Shown here: piece after piece, positions 23,263-34,322 of the stretch | How positions within the stretch are numbered: the first letter of the stretch is position 1 | Layout of the letters: each line of letters begins with the position of its first letter | DNA from: Pectinophora gossypiella | Taxonomy: Eukaryota; Arthropoda; Insecta; Lepidoptera; Gelechiidae | Length of the DNA: 64,000 bases | NCBI RefSeq assembly: GCF_024362695.1 | Contig: NC_065406.1 | Span: forward strand, 9,176,001-9,240,000 | Reading direction: 5' to 3' | Position numbers and translations under genes: made by a program | The notes under the pieces: generated by a model | Databases searched by the model: none | Seen by the model: the letters and a program-made list of their open reading frames with translations, nothing else | Told to the model about the DNA's origin: nothing

Positions 23263-23514
23263 CTCTAGGCTGGCTTGTCCCTCCACATGATTATATCAAT
23301 ACATAGATTTATAGGAGTTAAATAACTATATATTTTATTTAATAGTACCTATGTATGTCTACTGTGTGTGTACGGTCACGAGCATTAATATGTATACACT
23401 TTGGTACCATGTCACATTAACTTTTTTGACAAATTGGACTGTAAGTCTCACTAAATTTCAAATATGTTAGTGCGACCGGGTCCTAAAGTGGGTACATTAT
23501 ATTGCTCATGACTG

Positions 23515-23580
23515 TACCACGTTGGTCTAACAGAATACTTGGCTAAACAGGAGGTGTGGGTACTTAGTTCATCTTGATAT
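23515..23580 (+). repeat. Repeat-3 fragment
   Basis: ACCACGTTGGTCTAACAGAA, TACTTGGCTAAACAGGAGGT and GTGGGTACTTAGTTCATCTT match the Repeat-3 core at 5140-5200. Only the core is present. Confidence 0.5.
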
Positions 23581-23877
23581 AGTTGTGAGCTTATGTGTAT
23601 GGGCTTCCCTGCCGAAAATGGACGATGTACCTACATGCAAAGCATTGAAAGGCACACGGGTAAATAGCCATACAGATGGAAGCTGGTACGCCTCGTGGCC
23701 CATTAATCTCCTTCGCGCCAGTCATCAGAATTTAATCAATCCCTTTCCACTGATTTACAGCGCATTGAGTCGAATACTTAAGAAGTTTTCAAATAGTGAG
23801 GTACTTACCTTCATGTTCTGAGTACTTAATGAGAAATACGGGTAAATTAGTAACTATGCTTGTAATATTTTACCTTT

Positions 23878-23945
23878 TTTCGACGTGACTTATTGTAGAC
23901 TTCTTGCAAATGGCATTAACTACGTGACCGGACAGATGAGGAGCG
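23878..23945 (+). repeat. Repeat-1 start fragment
   Basis: TTTCGACGTGACTTATTGTA, GACTTCTTGCAAATGGCATT and AACTACGTGACCGGACAGAT followed by GAGGAGCG correspond to the first 65 bp of Repeat-1. Confidence 0.55.
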
Positions 23946-24493
23946 TTGACGGCGGTGTAATATTAACCAAAGTTTACGAAATGTATGAAGGAATTTTAAA
24001 TTTCTGTCATCAGTAATGCTGTCAGCATGTCATAATTTTCAAATGCCCCCTTTTCAAAACGGGAAGAAGGCGCTTTCCGAATAAATGTAGTATAAAATAT
24101 AAAATCCCATTGTTGTTTATTTTGACCAAGCTCCAAAGTTTCCTTTGCAACAATATTTTGCTTTTTATTTCTAAACAAGTTCATTAAAGGCCCTCGTTAA
24201 GACTTATCGAATAACTAGCGACGTTGATTGATCGACTATTAATTGCAGCATCGTTTAGCACCTCTTTTTATTCCATTTAACTTGAGAAAGGCACCGCGAA
24301 TTGTTTAGTTGTTCTGAAAGATCAAGCGATTAAATACTCAAACAACACTCTGTAATCCATTACGCATAATGATACAAAATTTTAAGCTTGTCGTACAATA
24401 GCGATTAATGTAACACATTGTTTGGGCGGAAGGGTCAACAACGTTTCAGAATTGTTTGTTTATTACAATCCTTTGTTATAAGTACATTTGTAT

Positions 24494-24804
24494 AACTAGC
24501 CTCCGTCGCTGTAGGCCTCCGTGGTCCAGTGGTTGAGCGTTCTGCTCACGATCTAGAGGTCCCGGGTTCGAATACCGGTGGGGACTAATCACTTTGTCAT
24601 CCCTAGTTTGGTTAGGATATTGCAGGCTGATCACCTGATTGTCCAGAAGTAAGATGAGACGTTAAGCGGTTGGTCCCGGTTACTACTTACGTAAGTACGT
24701 AGTCGTTACTTGAGGCATGTCAGGGGTCTTTGGCGGCTCAATAATAACTCTGACACTAGGCTTGATGAGGTTGGTCATTCACCTCACAACCCACACGATA
24801 GAAG
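24494..24804 (+). repeat. SINE-A with 14-bp target duplication
   Basis: The 14-bp string AAGTACATTTGTAT lies on both sides (24480-24493 and 24805-24818). The tRNA-like head starts at 24514 (GGCCTCCGTGGTCCAGTGGT) with B-box GGGTTCGAATACCGGTGGGG, and the tail is CAACCCACACGATAGAAG. Twenty bases (AACTAGCCTCCGTCGCTGTA) lie between the left duplication and the head. Clean duplications of this size indicate LINE-driven target-primed insertion. Confidence 0.88.
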
Positions 24805-24818
24805 AAGTACATTTGTAT

Positions 24819-26018
24819 GATAATTTTACACCTTTTGTAACATTAAGAGCTATCGAAAAGTTTGAAAGCGTGCGCTGGTTGATACGATTATTTTAAGAAA
24901 ATATTTAGCAATTTTCGTAGCTCCGCCCCGACAGAAGATATTTATGTGACAGACCGACTCCAAAGTTAGCTCATAAAGTATAACTATATCCCAGTGGGTA
25001 AGGACTTCTCATCAACCGAAGAAGTAATAAGTAAGTGTTTTATACCTAGCTGTTGAGTATATTACGGTAACGTGTGAAGTCATCGCATAATACATGTCAT
25101 GATTTGATAATACCACAATGAGAAACAAGTTTGTAATTAGTTTTAGGGCGCTGTAAGTCCCACAGCGAAAGGTTTAACTGTAGGGTGACCATACGGTTTA
25201 CAGTATTAGGATACAAAATTTGAATTCTTTCGTTTCACTGAATGTTAATCATTTTAAAAATCATGTTCATATTAGCTTCAGCGCAATTTATAAAATTAAT
25301 ACTTATCCTGTACAACAATATTATGATTTTATGGCGTTTTGTGTGTACTAAGATGCTTCTCAGAAGAAATTGATGCCAAATTACTAATATTCTTCACTTT
25401 CCGGTATTGAAATGTAGAAGCGAAGCGCACTTCGCTATTTCATTATTACTATATTCATTAGGGAACTGTCCATTAATTCAACTGCAGCGTGGTAATCATC
25501 GCTCGACAAAAAGGGTACCTAATGGAGCTGAATGTGACACAAACTGACCTCTGTGTGAAACTCGCATCCGATAGGCGTGGGTTTTTGAAATTATGACGGT
25601 GCGCTTTTGCACATCACAGCAACATATTTGTACTGACTAATCAGGCGACCAGCAAGCTGGCAACGCCTTTTCAGCTATCCTAAATCGGACAGTTCAGTCA
25701 AAAACGGCACATATGAACTCTCGCATAACAATGTATTTTTAATGGTATAGGGCGCGTCTTCTTTCCTAGCTACAGCAAGTTCCAATCCATTGTTGACATC
25801 CAAAGCAAAGTGGGTACTTAGCGCGGTACGGTTAATGTCTTGCTTGTTTATCTTCTGTAATTTTTATTATACAGTTGAGTTGATACTCGTAAGTTGCGCC
25901 ACCTCAGCCCTGTATCATGTAGCAGGAGGAAAGAAACTCGTTAAGACACGTGATAAACGTGGGAATTAAGTGACGCGTAAAACAATGAGTACCCCAGTGT
26001 AAAGAAGGAGATCGGAAA
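24819..26018. other. No gene recognised
   Basis: Mostly unique-looking AT-rich DNA. A Repeat-3-like scrap (AAAGTGGGTACTTAGCGCGG) lies at 25808-25828. A moderately GC-rich patch at 25560-25720 has no partner in the window. Confidence 0.4.
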
Positions 26019-26020
26019 TA

Positions 26021-27656
26021 CACTTCTCATCAAAAAAATCGAAACACCTTGCAAGTTTACGTTTTGTCAGGATTATCAGAAAAATGTGTACATTTAGGAA
26101 TAAATGTTAAATGTCGTTAAATAGTGAGTAATATGAGCTTATCAAATCTTAATGTTAATGTTCTAAATTTAAATGAATTTTTCATAGGTTTCGTATTTTG
26201 TTAAATGAGTCATTTTTATTCCATATGGAGTATAAAGGAAATGGATAAAACAACACACGTAAATGAAAAAAAAAGCTAAAAAACGTTTATTTAATAACTT
26301 GTATTCCCTCCCCGAGCTCTAATTACTGCTTCCATACGGTTCTTCATCGATCGGATGAGAGTCACGATCACATGCTGTGGTATATTGTCCCATTCCTCTT
26401 GGATTGCATCTTGCAGCTGGCTAAGTGTTTCTGGGGCAGGATCTCTTGCTCGAATTCGTCTCTTTAATTCATCCCACAGATGTTCAATGGGATTCATGTC
26501 CGGGCTTCTTGCTGGCCATTCCATAATAGAGATATCGACTTCGTTAAGATAATCTCGTACGACGCCCGCGGTGTGAGCCCTAGCATTGTCGTGCATGAAT
26601 ATGAAGCCGTTGCCAATAAAATGTGCATAGGGCATCACATGAGGCTCGAGACACTCTTCGACGTACCGATGACAGTTTAGTGCAGGCAGACGTGGCCCAG
26701 ACACGAAAGCAAGCTCTGTCTTACCGTCGGCGCTGATTCCTCCCCAAACCGTCCACGAACCGCCACCATAGCTGACCTTTTCTTCAATGCAGCATTGTGC
26801 ATAGCGTTCTCCGTCTCTTCTGTAGACCTTGTTCCTTCCGTCGTTACCATACAGCATAATTTTACACTCATCAGAAAAGAGAACTTTGCTCCACTGTAGG
26901 TATGACCAATTTAGGTGCTCACGTGCAAAGTTAAGGCGCGCTCTTCGATGGTCTGCAGTTAATTTCGGCCCATTTGCTGGCTTATGCGGTACCAGTCCAC
27001 GATCCTTCAACCTTCTTCTAATTGTAGAGTCACTTACAGCCACCCTTCGTACAACACGAAGCCGCTGCTGCAGTTGAAAAGCGTTAAGGCGTCGATTTCT
27101 TAAAGAAGTTGTTACAATAAATCGATCATCTCGCTCAGAAGTGACCCGATTCCTGCCAGATCCTGAACGGCGCGTGAACAAACCAGTCTCCCGATAACGT
27201 TTATAGACTCTATGAACAGATGACAGGCTTAGATGCAGTCTTGCAGCCACAACACGCTGACTAAGGCCAGAATCCAGCAATGCCACAACTTGGGCGGCTT
27301 CTGTGGGCGAAGTATCCATACGTTTTAGAAAAAAAACCTTTTTTCAGACGTCCCAAAGTCACAGTATTGAAATAAAAAACAAAAAGTTTAAGGATAGGCG
27401 CCAATTTTTAGTTTTTAAACGCTAAATGTACTCCAACCCTAAACACACATTTGTCTCAAAACAGTGATTCATTTCGTTTATAAGATAAACAAATGAAATT
27501 CTAATTTTGAATTTAGAATTTTCGCTTATTACTGTAATGGCCAAACTGCCAGCTATACATTTATGTATTTTTTTTCATCGTATGAATTCTTTTTTGTGTT
27601 AAATTCGGACAGAAACAATGAAAACGGAAGTGTTTCGATTTTTTTGATGAGAAGTG
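26021..27656 (-). mobile_element. Complete Tc1-like DNA transposon, 1,636 bp
   Basis: The two ends are 27-bp identical inverted repeats, beginning CACTTCTCATCAAAAAAATC at 26021 and the same on the minus strand from 27656. The dinucleotide TA lies just outside both (26019-26020 and 27657-27658), the target duplication typical of Tc1/mariner. One 342-codon transposase gene fills the centre on the minus strand. Identical ends plus an open transposase point to a recent insertion. Other TA-flanked MITE-M elements in the window have different ends (CAGGGTGTTAG) and so do not derive from this family. Confidence 0.93.
26291..27319 (-). CDS. Tc1-family DD34E transposase, intact
   Basis: 342 residues, the usual length for Tc1 transposases, with a true ATG at 27317-27319 and no internal stop. 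It would cut and paste the element by binding its terminal repeats in the nucleus and inserting at TA. Residues about 8-45 (ALLDSGLSQRVVAARLHLS, VHRVYKRY) form a first helix-turn-helix. GSGRNR at 53-58 sits where the GRPR-like hook lies. A second DNA-binding region runs about 70-110. The catalytic triad is visible as D150 (VLFSDECK), D244 (MHDNARAH) and E279 (SPDMNPIEHLW), with 34 residues between the last two. WGGIS near 192 and the C-terminal region fit the family. It has no introns. The coding part is clearly more GC-rich than its surroundings, as expected for a recently arrived element. Activity is inferred from sequence only. Confidence 0.93.
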   Translation of the reverse strand: MDTSPTEAAQVVALLDSGLSQRVVAARLHLSLSSVHRVYKRYRETGLFTRRSGSGRNRVTSERDDRFIVTTSLRNRRLNAFQLQQRLRVVRRVAVSDSTIRRRLKDRGLVPHKPANGPKLTADHRRARLNFAREHLNWSYLQWSKVLFSDECKIMLYGNDGRNKVYRRDGERYAQCCIEEKVSYGGGSWTVWGGISADGKTELAFVSGPRLPALNCHRYVEECLEPHVMPYAHFIGNGFIFMHDNARAHTAGVVRDYLNEVDISIMEWPARSPDMNPIEHLWDELKRRIRARDPAPETLSQLQDAIQEEWDNIPQHVIVTLIRSMKNRMEAVIRARGGNTSY

Positions 27657-27658
27657 TA

Positions 27659-29311
27659 TTATGGAGAATTTATTATACCCCTTACATCAGCAACACGAAA
27701 GCAAAAAACCGTCCCGTTTAAGCGTAAAAAAGGACAATCTTGTGAAACATCCTAGATGAAACAGTTTATGAAACATTTCTCGTTTTTCATATATTATGAC
27801 GGTCGGAAATATGTCCGTGATACATAATGCGAAGCGGCAACAGATTGGAGTTATTATTTTTAATAATGTATCTCACTTTAATACGCCAGAGCGCACGCAG
27901 ATGTGTAGGTTAAATAAAAGCGAATTTTATCCTGACGTTAATAAGTTTTTACGTCTATCTTTATCAGAGAGGTGTTTCATTATTTGGTATCATCTTGTAC
28001 AGATACATTCTATTATCAAGTTTCACATACTTACCTTGGATTAATATCACGTCAGTCCCACTTCTTCACATGATAAGGGTTCTGAACAATTTTAATTATT
28101 TGCGCATCAAAGATGTGCTGAGTTGCGTTGCGTGCGGATGTTATGTTGACGAGTTTCGATTTCAATTAACCTCGCCAAGTTGTAGGTAAGTATCTAATGA
28201 AAACCCTATAACGATGGCAGCTTCTAAAAGTCCCCAAGTGCCTAATTTGGTTGTATTAAACAACTTGTTTACCTGCTTATGCGCCGAAATTAAATTCGTA
28301 AAACGTGCGGTAATATTATATACTTTTTAATTATTTTACGTAATCCCGACCATCTCTTTCTACCTTTCATGTTTTTATTGCTTTCCAAAAACGTGTTAAA
28401 AAGTAATCAAAATATCCGACTGCGTAAAAACCGATCAAAAAGAGGGAACAAGGTGTCGACGTTGGAAAATAGTAGAGTTTCTAAATCCACACCAATTCAA
28501 TGACCTCTAATACTAATAAGAGATTCCTTCATACATAAGACATCAACGAAGTCATGGTTTTTCTTCCATAATAATATTTTTTGAGCATAATTTTAAAACT
28601 TCTATGCCTATTTTGATAAAACTTGCACTGTAATCTAAGTTGAATAATATTTAATATAAAAAAAGAAAATATTTGTAGTTTTGAGCAATGCGTGTGAATA
28701 TAATACACCTGTGAAATTGAAATTAGACGCGTAAAGTAACTTATACGAATATTGTCAATTGCAAAAAAAATATATATACACAAGGATCACGTTTATAGAT
28801 TCCTTATTAAAGTCAGTTAAAAAATATTTGACTATAAGTCCAAGTTTGTTTAAGTATAAGTGTATAAGGAAGGGGAGGCCTTTGCCCAGCAGTGGGATCT
28901 TGTAGGCTAGAGTAGATTAGATAAGTCCACTTTGCCATCATATACATTTTTTCTAAAGGGGATATTGGGTTCGCTGGCTTGCAGATTTAAGGACTAGCTT
29001 CTGATCTATGAGTGCGCCAACGTGAAAACAAGATTCTCATAACCTAAGTAACGTATGTATTTACAAAGCCGATGGTGGAGCGTGTTAATCTTCTAGCCTT
29101 GAAACATATCCATTCTCCAGAACATGGGGCTTGCGGTGTTTACTCTTGGAATTTGCTTGGTTATAATAATACTTGAGGCTTCAAAATATATATCCGAGGC
29201 TCTACATGGCTTCCCTGGGGTGACGCTAAACCAACGACACGTTTGATGGACGCCCAAGGCCCTTTACTTATGAGAGCAGGAACCATTATGCTATTTACAA
29301 CAATTGTGAAA
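27659..29311. other. No gene recognised; one SINE tail
   Basis: AT-rich DNA with several open frames that lack domains. The only assignable piece is GGGGAGGCCTTTGCCCAGCA followed by GTGGGATCTTGTAGGCTA at 28873-28910, a SINE-B-type tail. Confidence 0.4.
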
Positions 29312-29379
29312 TGGCCGTTGTGGTCCAGTGGTTGAACATTGTGGTCACGATCTGGAGGTCCTGAGTTTGATTCCCGATT
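29312..29379 (+). repeat. SINE-A head only
   Basis: TGGCCGTTGTGGTCCAGTGG, TTGAACATTGTGGTCACGAT, CTGGAGGTCCTGAGTTTGAT and TCCCGATT reproduce the tRNA-like head with changes, then the match stops. It is not a functional tRNA: there is no paired acceptor stem and the D-arm is eroded. Confidence 0.55.
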
Positions 29380-30037
29380 TATCAGCGAGGTATCAAGCGG
29401 CTAAGCGAGCAAGGCAGCGATTCCCAGCCCGGGTATTACCTAGCGCAATATATTGTCTACGCCATTCAACTGAAATGAAAAAGGGACGCATTTTTGTCTG
29501 CGCGTTATCTCTATTTCTAATAACTTTAGTGAGAATCCTTCACATATATTTAGGATGTGCTTACAAAATAACGAATGTCAGTATAAAAGTATAGTACTTA
29601 ATTGTCATAATGGTCTCCTACTTTCTCTATTTAGAAGTTTTCATATATACTTAATGTAATTTCTCTTTTCCGCGCTGTGCTCGTCTTTTCTGCGTACCTA
29701 AGCGTTATAAAAATCTAAGTATGTGGTATTACATAACTAAATTATTAAATGTGAAACTTTTTACAACTTTTAGCCAAATATCCTAGGTTTTTAATCCAGC
29801 ATTTTTACGTACCAAGTTAATTCAAATACAAGGGCGAGAAAGTATAATTTGAAGTTACAAAGAGAAGATTAGCAGTGCACAAATTATGGTTCGGGCGTGG
29901 GACGAGCGCAGTAATCCGGTGTATCGCCCGGATCAACATCGCGAGGGACAACGTGTCCCGCGCTGATCTTACTTTGAAATATTCCGTTTTCCTGTTATTT
30001 TTTCCTCTTTTTCTTATCGCTATCGACCCACTAGGGC

Positions 30038-30208
30038 CGATTAAACTCTGAGATGACGCCCTGAGCCGAGGTTCGCTCCCAACTGGGCACCTTCAGGCCT
30101 GTTGTCTTAAATTTTGTACCGGGTGAGAGCCCTCAGCGCACCCCATTTGTCCGGCCAAGTACTTAAAGCCATCTGCGGCAAATCCACAATAAGTCACGTC
30201 AAAAAAAC
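30038..30208 (-). repeat. Repeat-1 copy
   Basis: The minus strand runs TTTTTTGACGTGACTTATTG, TGGATTTGCCGCAGATGGCT, TTGGCCGGACAAATGGGGTG, GCTCTCACCCGGTACAAAAT, GGCCTGAAGGTGCCCAGTTG and AGGGCGTCATCTCAGAGTTT. This matches 6553-6775 and 52176-52350. Confidence 0.65.
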
Positions 30209-30380
30209 CTCTTATTTCTGGATATTACAGACGTAAAAAGCTGCGCATCAAAGCGTGACATTTGCGAGAGACGAATTAATAATGCAAAAACGTAAATTGT
30301 TTCAATTCCCTCCCAATGCGCATTTAGAAGACAGCCTAATGTCAATTGACTTGTTAAACGATGTTAACGATGTTATTTTG

Positions 30381-30612
30381 GAAGTCCAGGTTCGATTCCC
30401 GATGAGGAGTTTCTTTGAGGACTGTTCTTTGTTTGACCTGTTTGTCCGAAAAGTAAGGCGACTCCGTGATTCTGAGAGCACGTTAAACCCTCGGTCCCAG
30501 TTACTAGCCCAAACACCTCCACCACCCCAACGGCGTGGTGGAGTATACGAGTAATTCATGCCCCCTCCGGTTGATTAGGGAAGGCATTTGCCCAGCAGTG
30601 GGATGTATATCT
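30381..30612 (+). repeat. SINE-B, 5' truncated
   Basis: It begins inside the head (GAAGTCCAGGTTCGATTCCC) and continues with TGTCCGAAAAGTAAGGCGAC, CGTGGTGGAGTATACGAGTA, CCCCCTCCGGTTGATTAGGG and GCCCAGCAGTGGGATGTATA. It overlaps open frames on both strands that are products of the repeat. Confidence 0.7.
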
Positions 30613-30657
30613 ACGAGGTAGCATGTCAAGCCAAATTCAACCCTGTTTACTAAACAG

Positions 30658-30772
30658 TAATGAGAGGCTCAAAATAAATAATATTATTATTATTGTTATT
30701 ATATTATTATTTAAATAAATAATATAATAGCATGTTTATGTTATTAAATTATTTATTTTGAGCCTCTCATTA
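30658..30772. repeat. 25-bp perfect inverted repeat around an AT-rich core
   Basis: TAATGAGAGGCTCAAAATAA at 30658 onward is mirrored by TTATTTTGAGCCTCTCATTA ending at 30772; the arms are 25 bp. The 65-bp centre is almost pure A and T, with (ATT)n. It could be a short MITE or a cruciform-prone site. The outermost TA on each side could be a TA duplication. Confidence 0.7.
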
Positions 30773-31146
30773 AGGAAAATTACAAGTTATTATTTTGTTT
30801 AAAGACATTAAAAATAGTGTTTTGGTATTGAATAAATTATGAGTGAATAAAATAGCAGAAAGTGTATTGCTGAATATTTAAAAATTTTCGATCAACTCTC
30901 TTTGTCTGTTCTAAGATGAATAGATAAATGGAAGCAATTTGCCTCTTCACTATTGATTGGTAGTCATCTGTGAATATCTTACTTTTTCTCTATTCAGAAC
31001 GTCTCTATTATGTACTTTATCACGAGTTTGCGAAAATATTGAACAACAAAAAAAAGAACTACGCCTCACAAAAAAAAAAAACACTTCTATGCAACTTGTT
31101 ATAAAATATTTTAAAACAAACATCAACGAAGTTGTTCTGTAGTGTG

Positions 31147-31232
31147 GAGTCGCTTCTGTAAAAAAACGGACCTGTCAAATCCAGGTTAGGTTAGGTTAGT
31201 GAAAAACGGAATAATGCTAGGGAGATGATGAT
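31147..31232 (+). repeat. SINE-C tail
   Basis: GAGTCGCTTCTGTAAAAAAA, CGGACCTGTCAAATCCAGGT, TAGGTTAGGTTAGTGAAAAA and CGGAATAATGCTAGGGAGAT with GATGATG is the SINE-C 3' end. The GGTTA run is a local expansion of the usual CAGGTTAGGTAAGC. Confidence 0.7.
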
Positions 31233-31585
31233 CAACTAAGAAGTTCTTTAGATAAGTACGACCACGAGGAAAAGTATTACGGCATATTCCGGACAAATAT
31301 AAACAAGAAATGAATATATATTTAACAATAGCTTGTATGTAACAGGTTATGAATGCGATGAACAACAAAACGAGAGGGGAGGCTTTGCCAACTGATACGA
31401 GAAAAAAATAAAGCGACGTACGTTACTGTGAACGTCGGGGCAGTATTATGCGATGTTTTTCACAGTAACAAATATATTTTTAAGGAATTGTCATAATATG
31501 TAGCAGATGGGGATTTTCTAATCCACATAACATAACATAGCAGCACGCACATATCCATTGAACAACATGAACTATAACTCAAACT

Positions 31586-31901
31586 AACGGCCTCCGTGGT
31601 CCAGTGGTTTAAGCGTTGGTCTCACGATCCGGACGTCCCGGGTTCGAAACCCGGTGGGGACAAATCACGAAAATCACTTTGTGATCCCTATTTCGGTCAG
31701 GACATTACAGGCTGATCACCTGATTGTCCAGAAGTAAAATGATCCGTGCTTGGGAAGGCACGTTAAGCTTGGTCCCGGTTATTACTTACTGATGTAAGTA
31801 CGTAGTAGTTACATGAGTCATGTCAGGGGTATATGGCGGTTAAATAATAACCCTGACACCAGGGTTAGTAATCCACCTCACAACCCACACGATAGAAGAA
31901 G
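31586..31901 (+). repeat. SINE-A with target duplication
   Basis: AACTCAAACT flanks the copy (31576-31585 and 31902-31911). The head is CGGCCTCCGTGGTCCAGTGG, the B-box GGGTTCGAAACCCGGTGGGG, and the tail CTCACAACCCACACGATAGA with AGAAG. The copy is full length and little diverged. Confidence 0.87.
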
Positions 31902-31971
31902 AACTCAAACTCATGAAGTAGAATTCAATGGGTCAGAGTTGGGATTCGAACTTGTAACACTATGATATATA

Positions 31972-32200
31972 CAGGGTGTTAGTGACATCGTAACGAATAC
32001 TGAGGGGGATGATTCAGACCATGATTCTGAGTTAATATCAAGTGGAATTTTTCGTCGCAAAATTCATGTTTTTTTTTATTTATCTTTTAAATTATTTTCA
32101 ATTCTATACTTTTGTGATGGAAAATTCCACTTGATATTAACTCGGAATAATCAGCTGAATCATCCCTCTCAGTATTCGTTACGATGTCACTAACACCCTG
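31972..32200. mobile_element. MITE-M, complete copy, TA duplication
   Basis: The element starts CAGGGTGTTAGTGACATCGT and ends with its inverse ACGATGTCACTAACACCCTG. TA lies outside both ends (31970-31971 and 32201-32202). Inside, GATTCTGAGTTAATATCAAG pairs with CTTGATATTAACTCGGAA. At 229 bp with nearly full-length pairing and no coding capacity, it is a mariner/Tc1-type MITE. Confidence 0.85.
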
Positions 32201-32529
32201 TATAAGTCACGCGTTTTCCGAAGAGCTGTCACGGATTTTCTATTCCCGTAACCTTATGTACTTAGAGTGCTTTAAAATCGCACAATTAAAAGTTCATAGC
32301 GAGAATTTTAAACTTAGCGCTTTATCATAGACGGCATTTCCACGACACGGTAAGTGCCGAAGCAAATTGTTGTTTGTAACAATTTCATCGTAATGACTGA
32401 GCCTAATCCCGCCGTCTTGACATCATAATGGCGGGATAAAATGTTTCGCTTAACAGCTTTTATAATTTTAGGTAAAAGGTGAATAAATATAACATTTCTT
32501 ACTCAAGTACTAATGGCAAAGTCTGTCGA

Positions 32530-32710
32530 CGGCCTCCATGGTCCAGTGATTAAGCGTTCTGCTCACGATCCGGAGGTCCCGGGTTTGAATACCGGTGGGG
32601 ACAAATCACTTTGTGATCCCTAGTTTGGTTAGGACATTGCAGGCTTATCACCTGATTGTCCAGAAGCAAGATGAGACGTTAAGCTGTTGGTCCCGGTTAC
32701 TACTTACTGA
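32530..32710 (+). repeat. SINE-A lacking its 3' third
   Basis: The head CGGCCTCCATGGTCCAGTGA and B-box GGGTTTGAATACCGGTGGGG are followed by the normal body up to GGTTACTACTTACTGA, after which similarity stops. The missing tail indicates a later deletion rather than 5' truncation. Confidence 0.7.
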
Positions 32711-32786
32711 AGCATTACGTGATATTTATCTATAGAGTCTGAACATAACTTTTATATTTTTCACGCTTCATTCACATTTCATTTTT

Positions 32787-32900
32787 ACCCGACTGCGGCG
32801 AAGCCAAAAGGAGAGTTAAGTGTTTTACAGCTATGTATGTATGAATGTGTGTATGCACGTCTGTTCCAGCCTAACTTACGTAAACCACGTGTCAGAATTT
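32787..32900 (+). repeat. Dispersed repeat with CCCGACTGCGGCGAAGCC
   Basis: CCCGACTGCGGCGAAGCCAA, AAGGAGAGTTAAGTGTTTTA, TATGTATGTATGAATGTGTG and CTGTTCCAGCCTAACTTACG form a block I have seen in other lepidopteran sequence (recall, not a search). It has no second copy in this window. Confidence 0.4.
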
Positions 32901-32984
32901 AACAAACGAAGTATCACTAGATGCGTCTAGATTGTCCGGCGGTGGTTATAGGCCATGTGACATCATGTTACATTCAACGTGGCA

Positions 32985-33053
32985 AAGATAGCCGTGGTCG
33001 TATGCCAATTAGTCGTAAGATTTTGCTTACCACAGCATACCACCACGGCTATC
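32985..33053. repeat. 19-bp imperfect inverted repeat
   Basis: AGATAGCCGTGGTCGTATGC near 32985 pairs with GCATACCACCACGGCTATCT near 33035 with a loop of about 30 bases. It may be the core of a larger unidentified element. Confidence 0.55.
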
Positions 33054-33244
33054 TCCTAAATGTCACTATTCAGAAGATTTCAGAGATTCAGAGGATTCAG
33101 AGATTTTCTTGTGTATCATACTTTTTAGAGCGTGATTTTTCCGTTGTTGGGTTTTAGTTTCTCAACTTATTTTTTTTTGCAAATTGATAGATAGATACTT
33201 ATGCCTAAACAAACATCAAACATATCTATTTTCCTAAAAATACA

Positions 33245-33590
33245 GTAGCAGTGGTTTCCCACTTGCCTTCCGCCCCGCAGTACTCTGTCTGACGGGAGAG
33301 GAATGGCATCCAGAGTGGTCTATTTCAAAGCCGTACTAGGACCATAGAACTCCTGTCCTCTGCCTCTGAATAGTACTGACAGTTTCTGTTGCCCTCTATC
33401 AGGGTCCAGGTTACAGTCCCTGTGACTTGCCCCTTCCGTCCTGCATTACCGTACCGCTGGCTCCCATCGCCGCCACTGCAACCGTTGAGGTCTTCACCCG
33501 TAGATATCCCTGGGCAAGGGTTCTACGTTATATCCCGTAGAATTTGATAGTCTTATAAAAACATAGGGATTTTGTCCTTTGTGATATTGG
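33245..33590 (+). repeat. Repeat-2 copy
   Basis: It carries CGCAGTACTCTGTCTGACGG, AGTGGTCTATTTCAAAGCCG, TTACAGTCCCTGTGACTTGC, CCCATCGCCGCCACTGCAAC and GGGCAAGGGTTCTACGTTAT, shared with 61668-62142. The 3' end runs into an unrelated GAAA microsatellite at 33599. Confidence 0.7.
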
Positions 33591-33597
33591 ACGGGGC

Positions 33598-33722
33598 AAT
33601 AAGAAAGAAAGAAAGAAACATTTATTACTTCCGGACACCACAGACAGACAGGTACATTACATATAACACAGGACAGAAACCACACGGAAATCAATAAGTA
33701 CATAGACAAAAAAAAATATACC
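33598..33722 (-). repeat. Retroelement 3' end with (GAAA)n
   Basis: On the minus strand the sequence ends in TTTCTTTCTTTCTTTC after AATAAATG, with GGTGTCCGGAAGTAATAAAT upstream. This fits a 3' end of a non-LTR element with a tandem tail. Confidence 0.4.
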
Positions 33723-34242
33723 AATACAAAAAGAAAAACAAACCAAAATCATAAAAACAATAATAATAAAACTAAGTATTCTTAATGCAACGCACTGACG
33801 GCCCGATCATCTGCGGTGCATAAGCTGGTCACATGTTATCCTAAGGTTCATTTAACGTCGTATCAAAAGTGACTGCATCTTCTGATTATACATTAAGTAT
33901 ATCATGCAAGTTTTAGTTTTCACGCTCTTCCAGAATTTAAGTAAGGCTTGATGAAGGTATTATTTTAAACGTCGACTTGGTTCAAAGTATCATAAAATTG
34001 GGTTACAACGTAATAAAGGTACGGACACAAAAGAAAGTAACTAATACTTTTACTATCAAAGATGACGTCTGACGATGGCCCAAATTGGTTATAAACTTGA
34101 GAGAAGTTCAATTTTATACTAGACTTAATTTTTATGTTTAAACCATGGAAATAGAATGCCTTTTGTTAGTTAGGTAGTTAACATATTTATTTTCGTAGCG
34201 TACTTGGCTAGAGATGAAAATACGTAAATACGTAGATGATAG

Positions 34243-34322
34243 CCATTGGCGCTCCCCATTTGTCCGGCCACGTAGTTAATGCCATATGCGGCAAACCTAC
34301 GAAAAGTTACGTTAAAATAAAA
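34243..34322 (-). repeat. Repeat-1 start fragment
   Basis: The minus strand reads ACGTAACTTTTCGTAGGTTT, GCCGCATATGGCATTAACTA and CGTGGCCGGACAAATGGGGA followed by GCGCC, the first 70 bp of Repeat-1. Confidence 0.6.
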
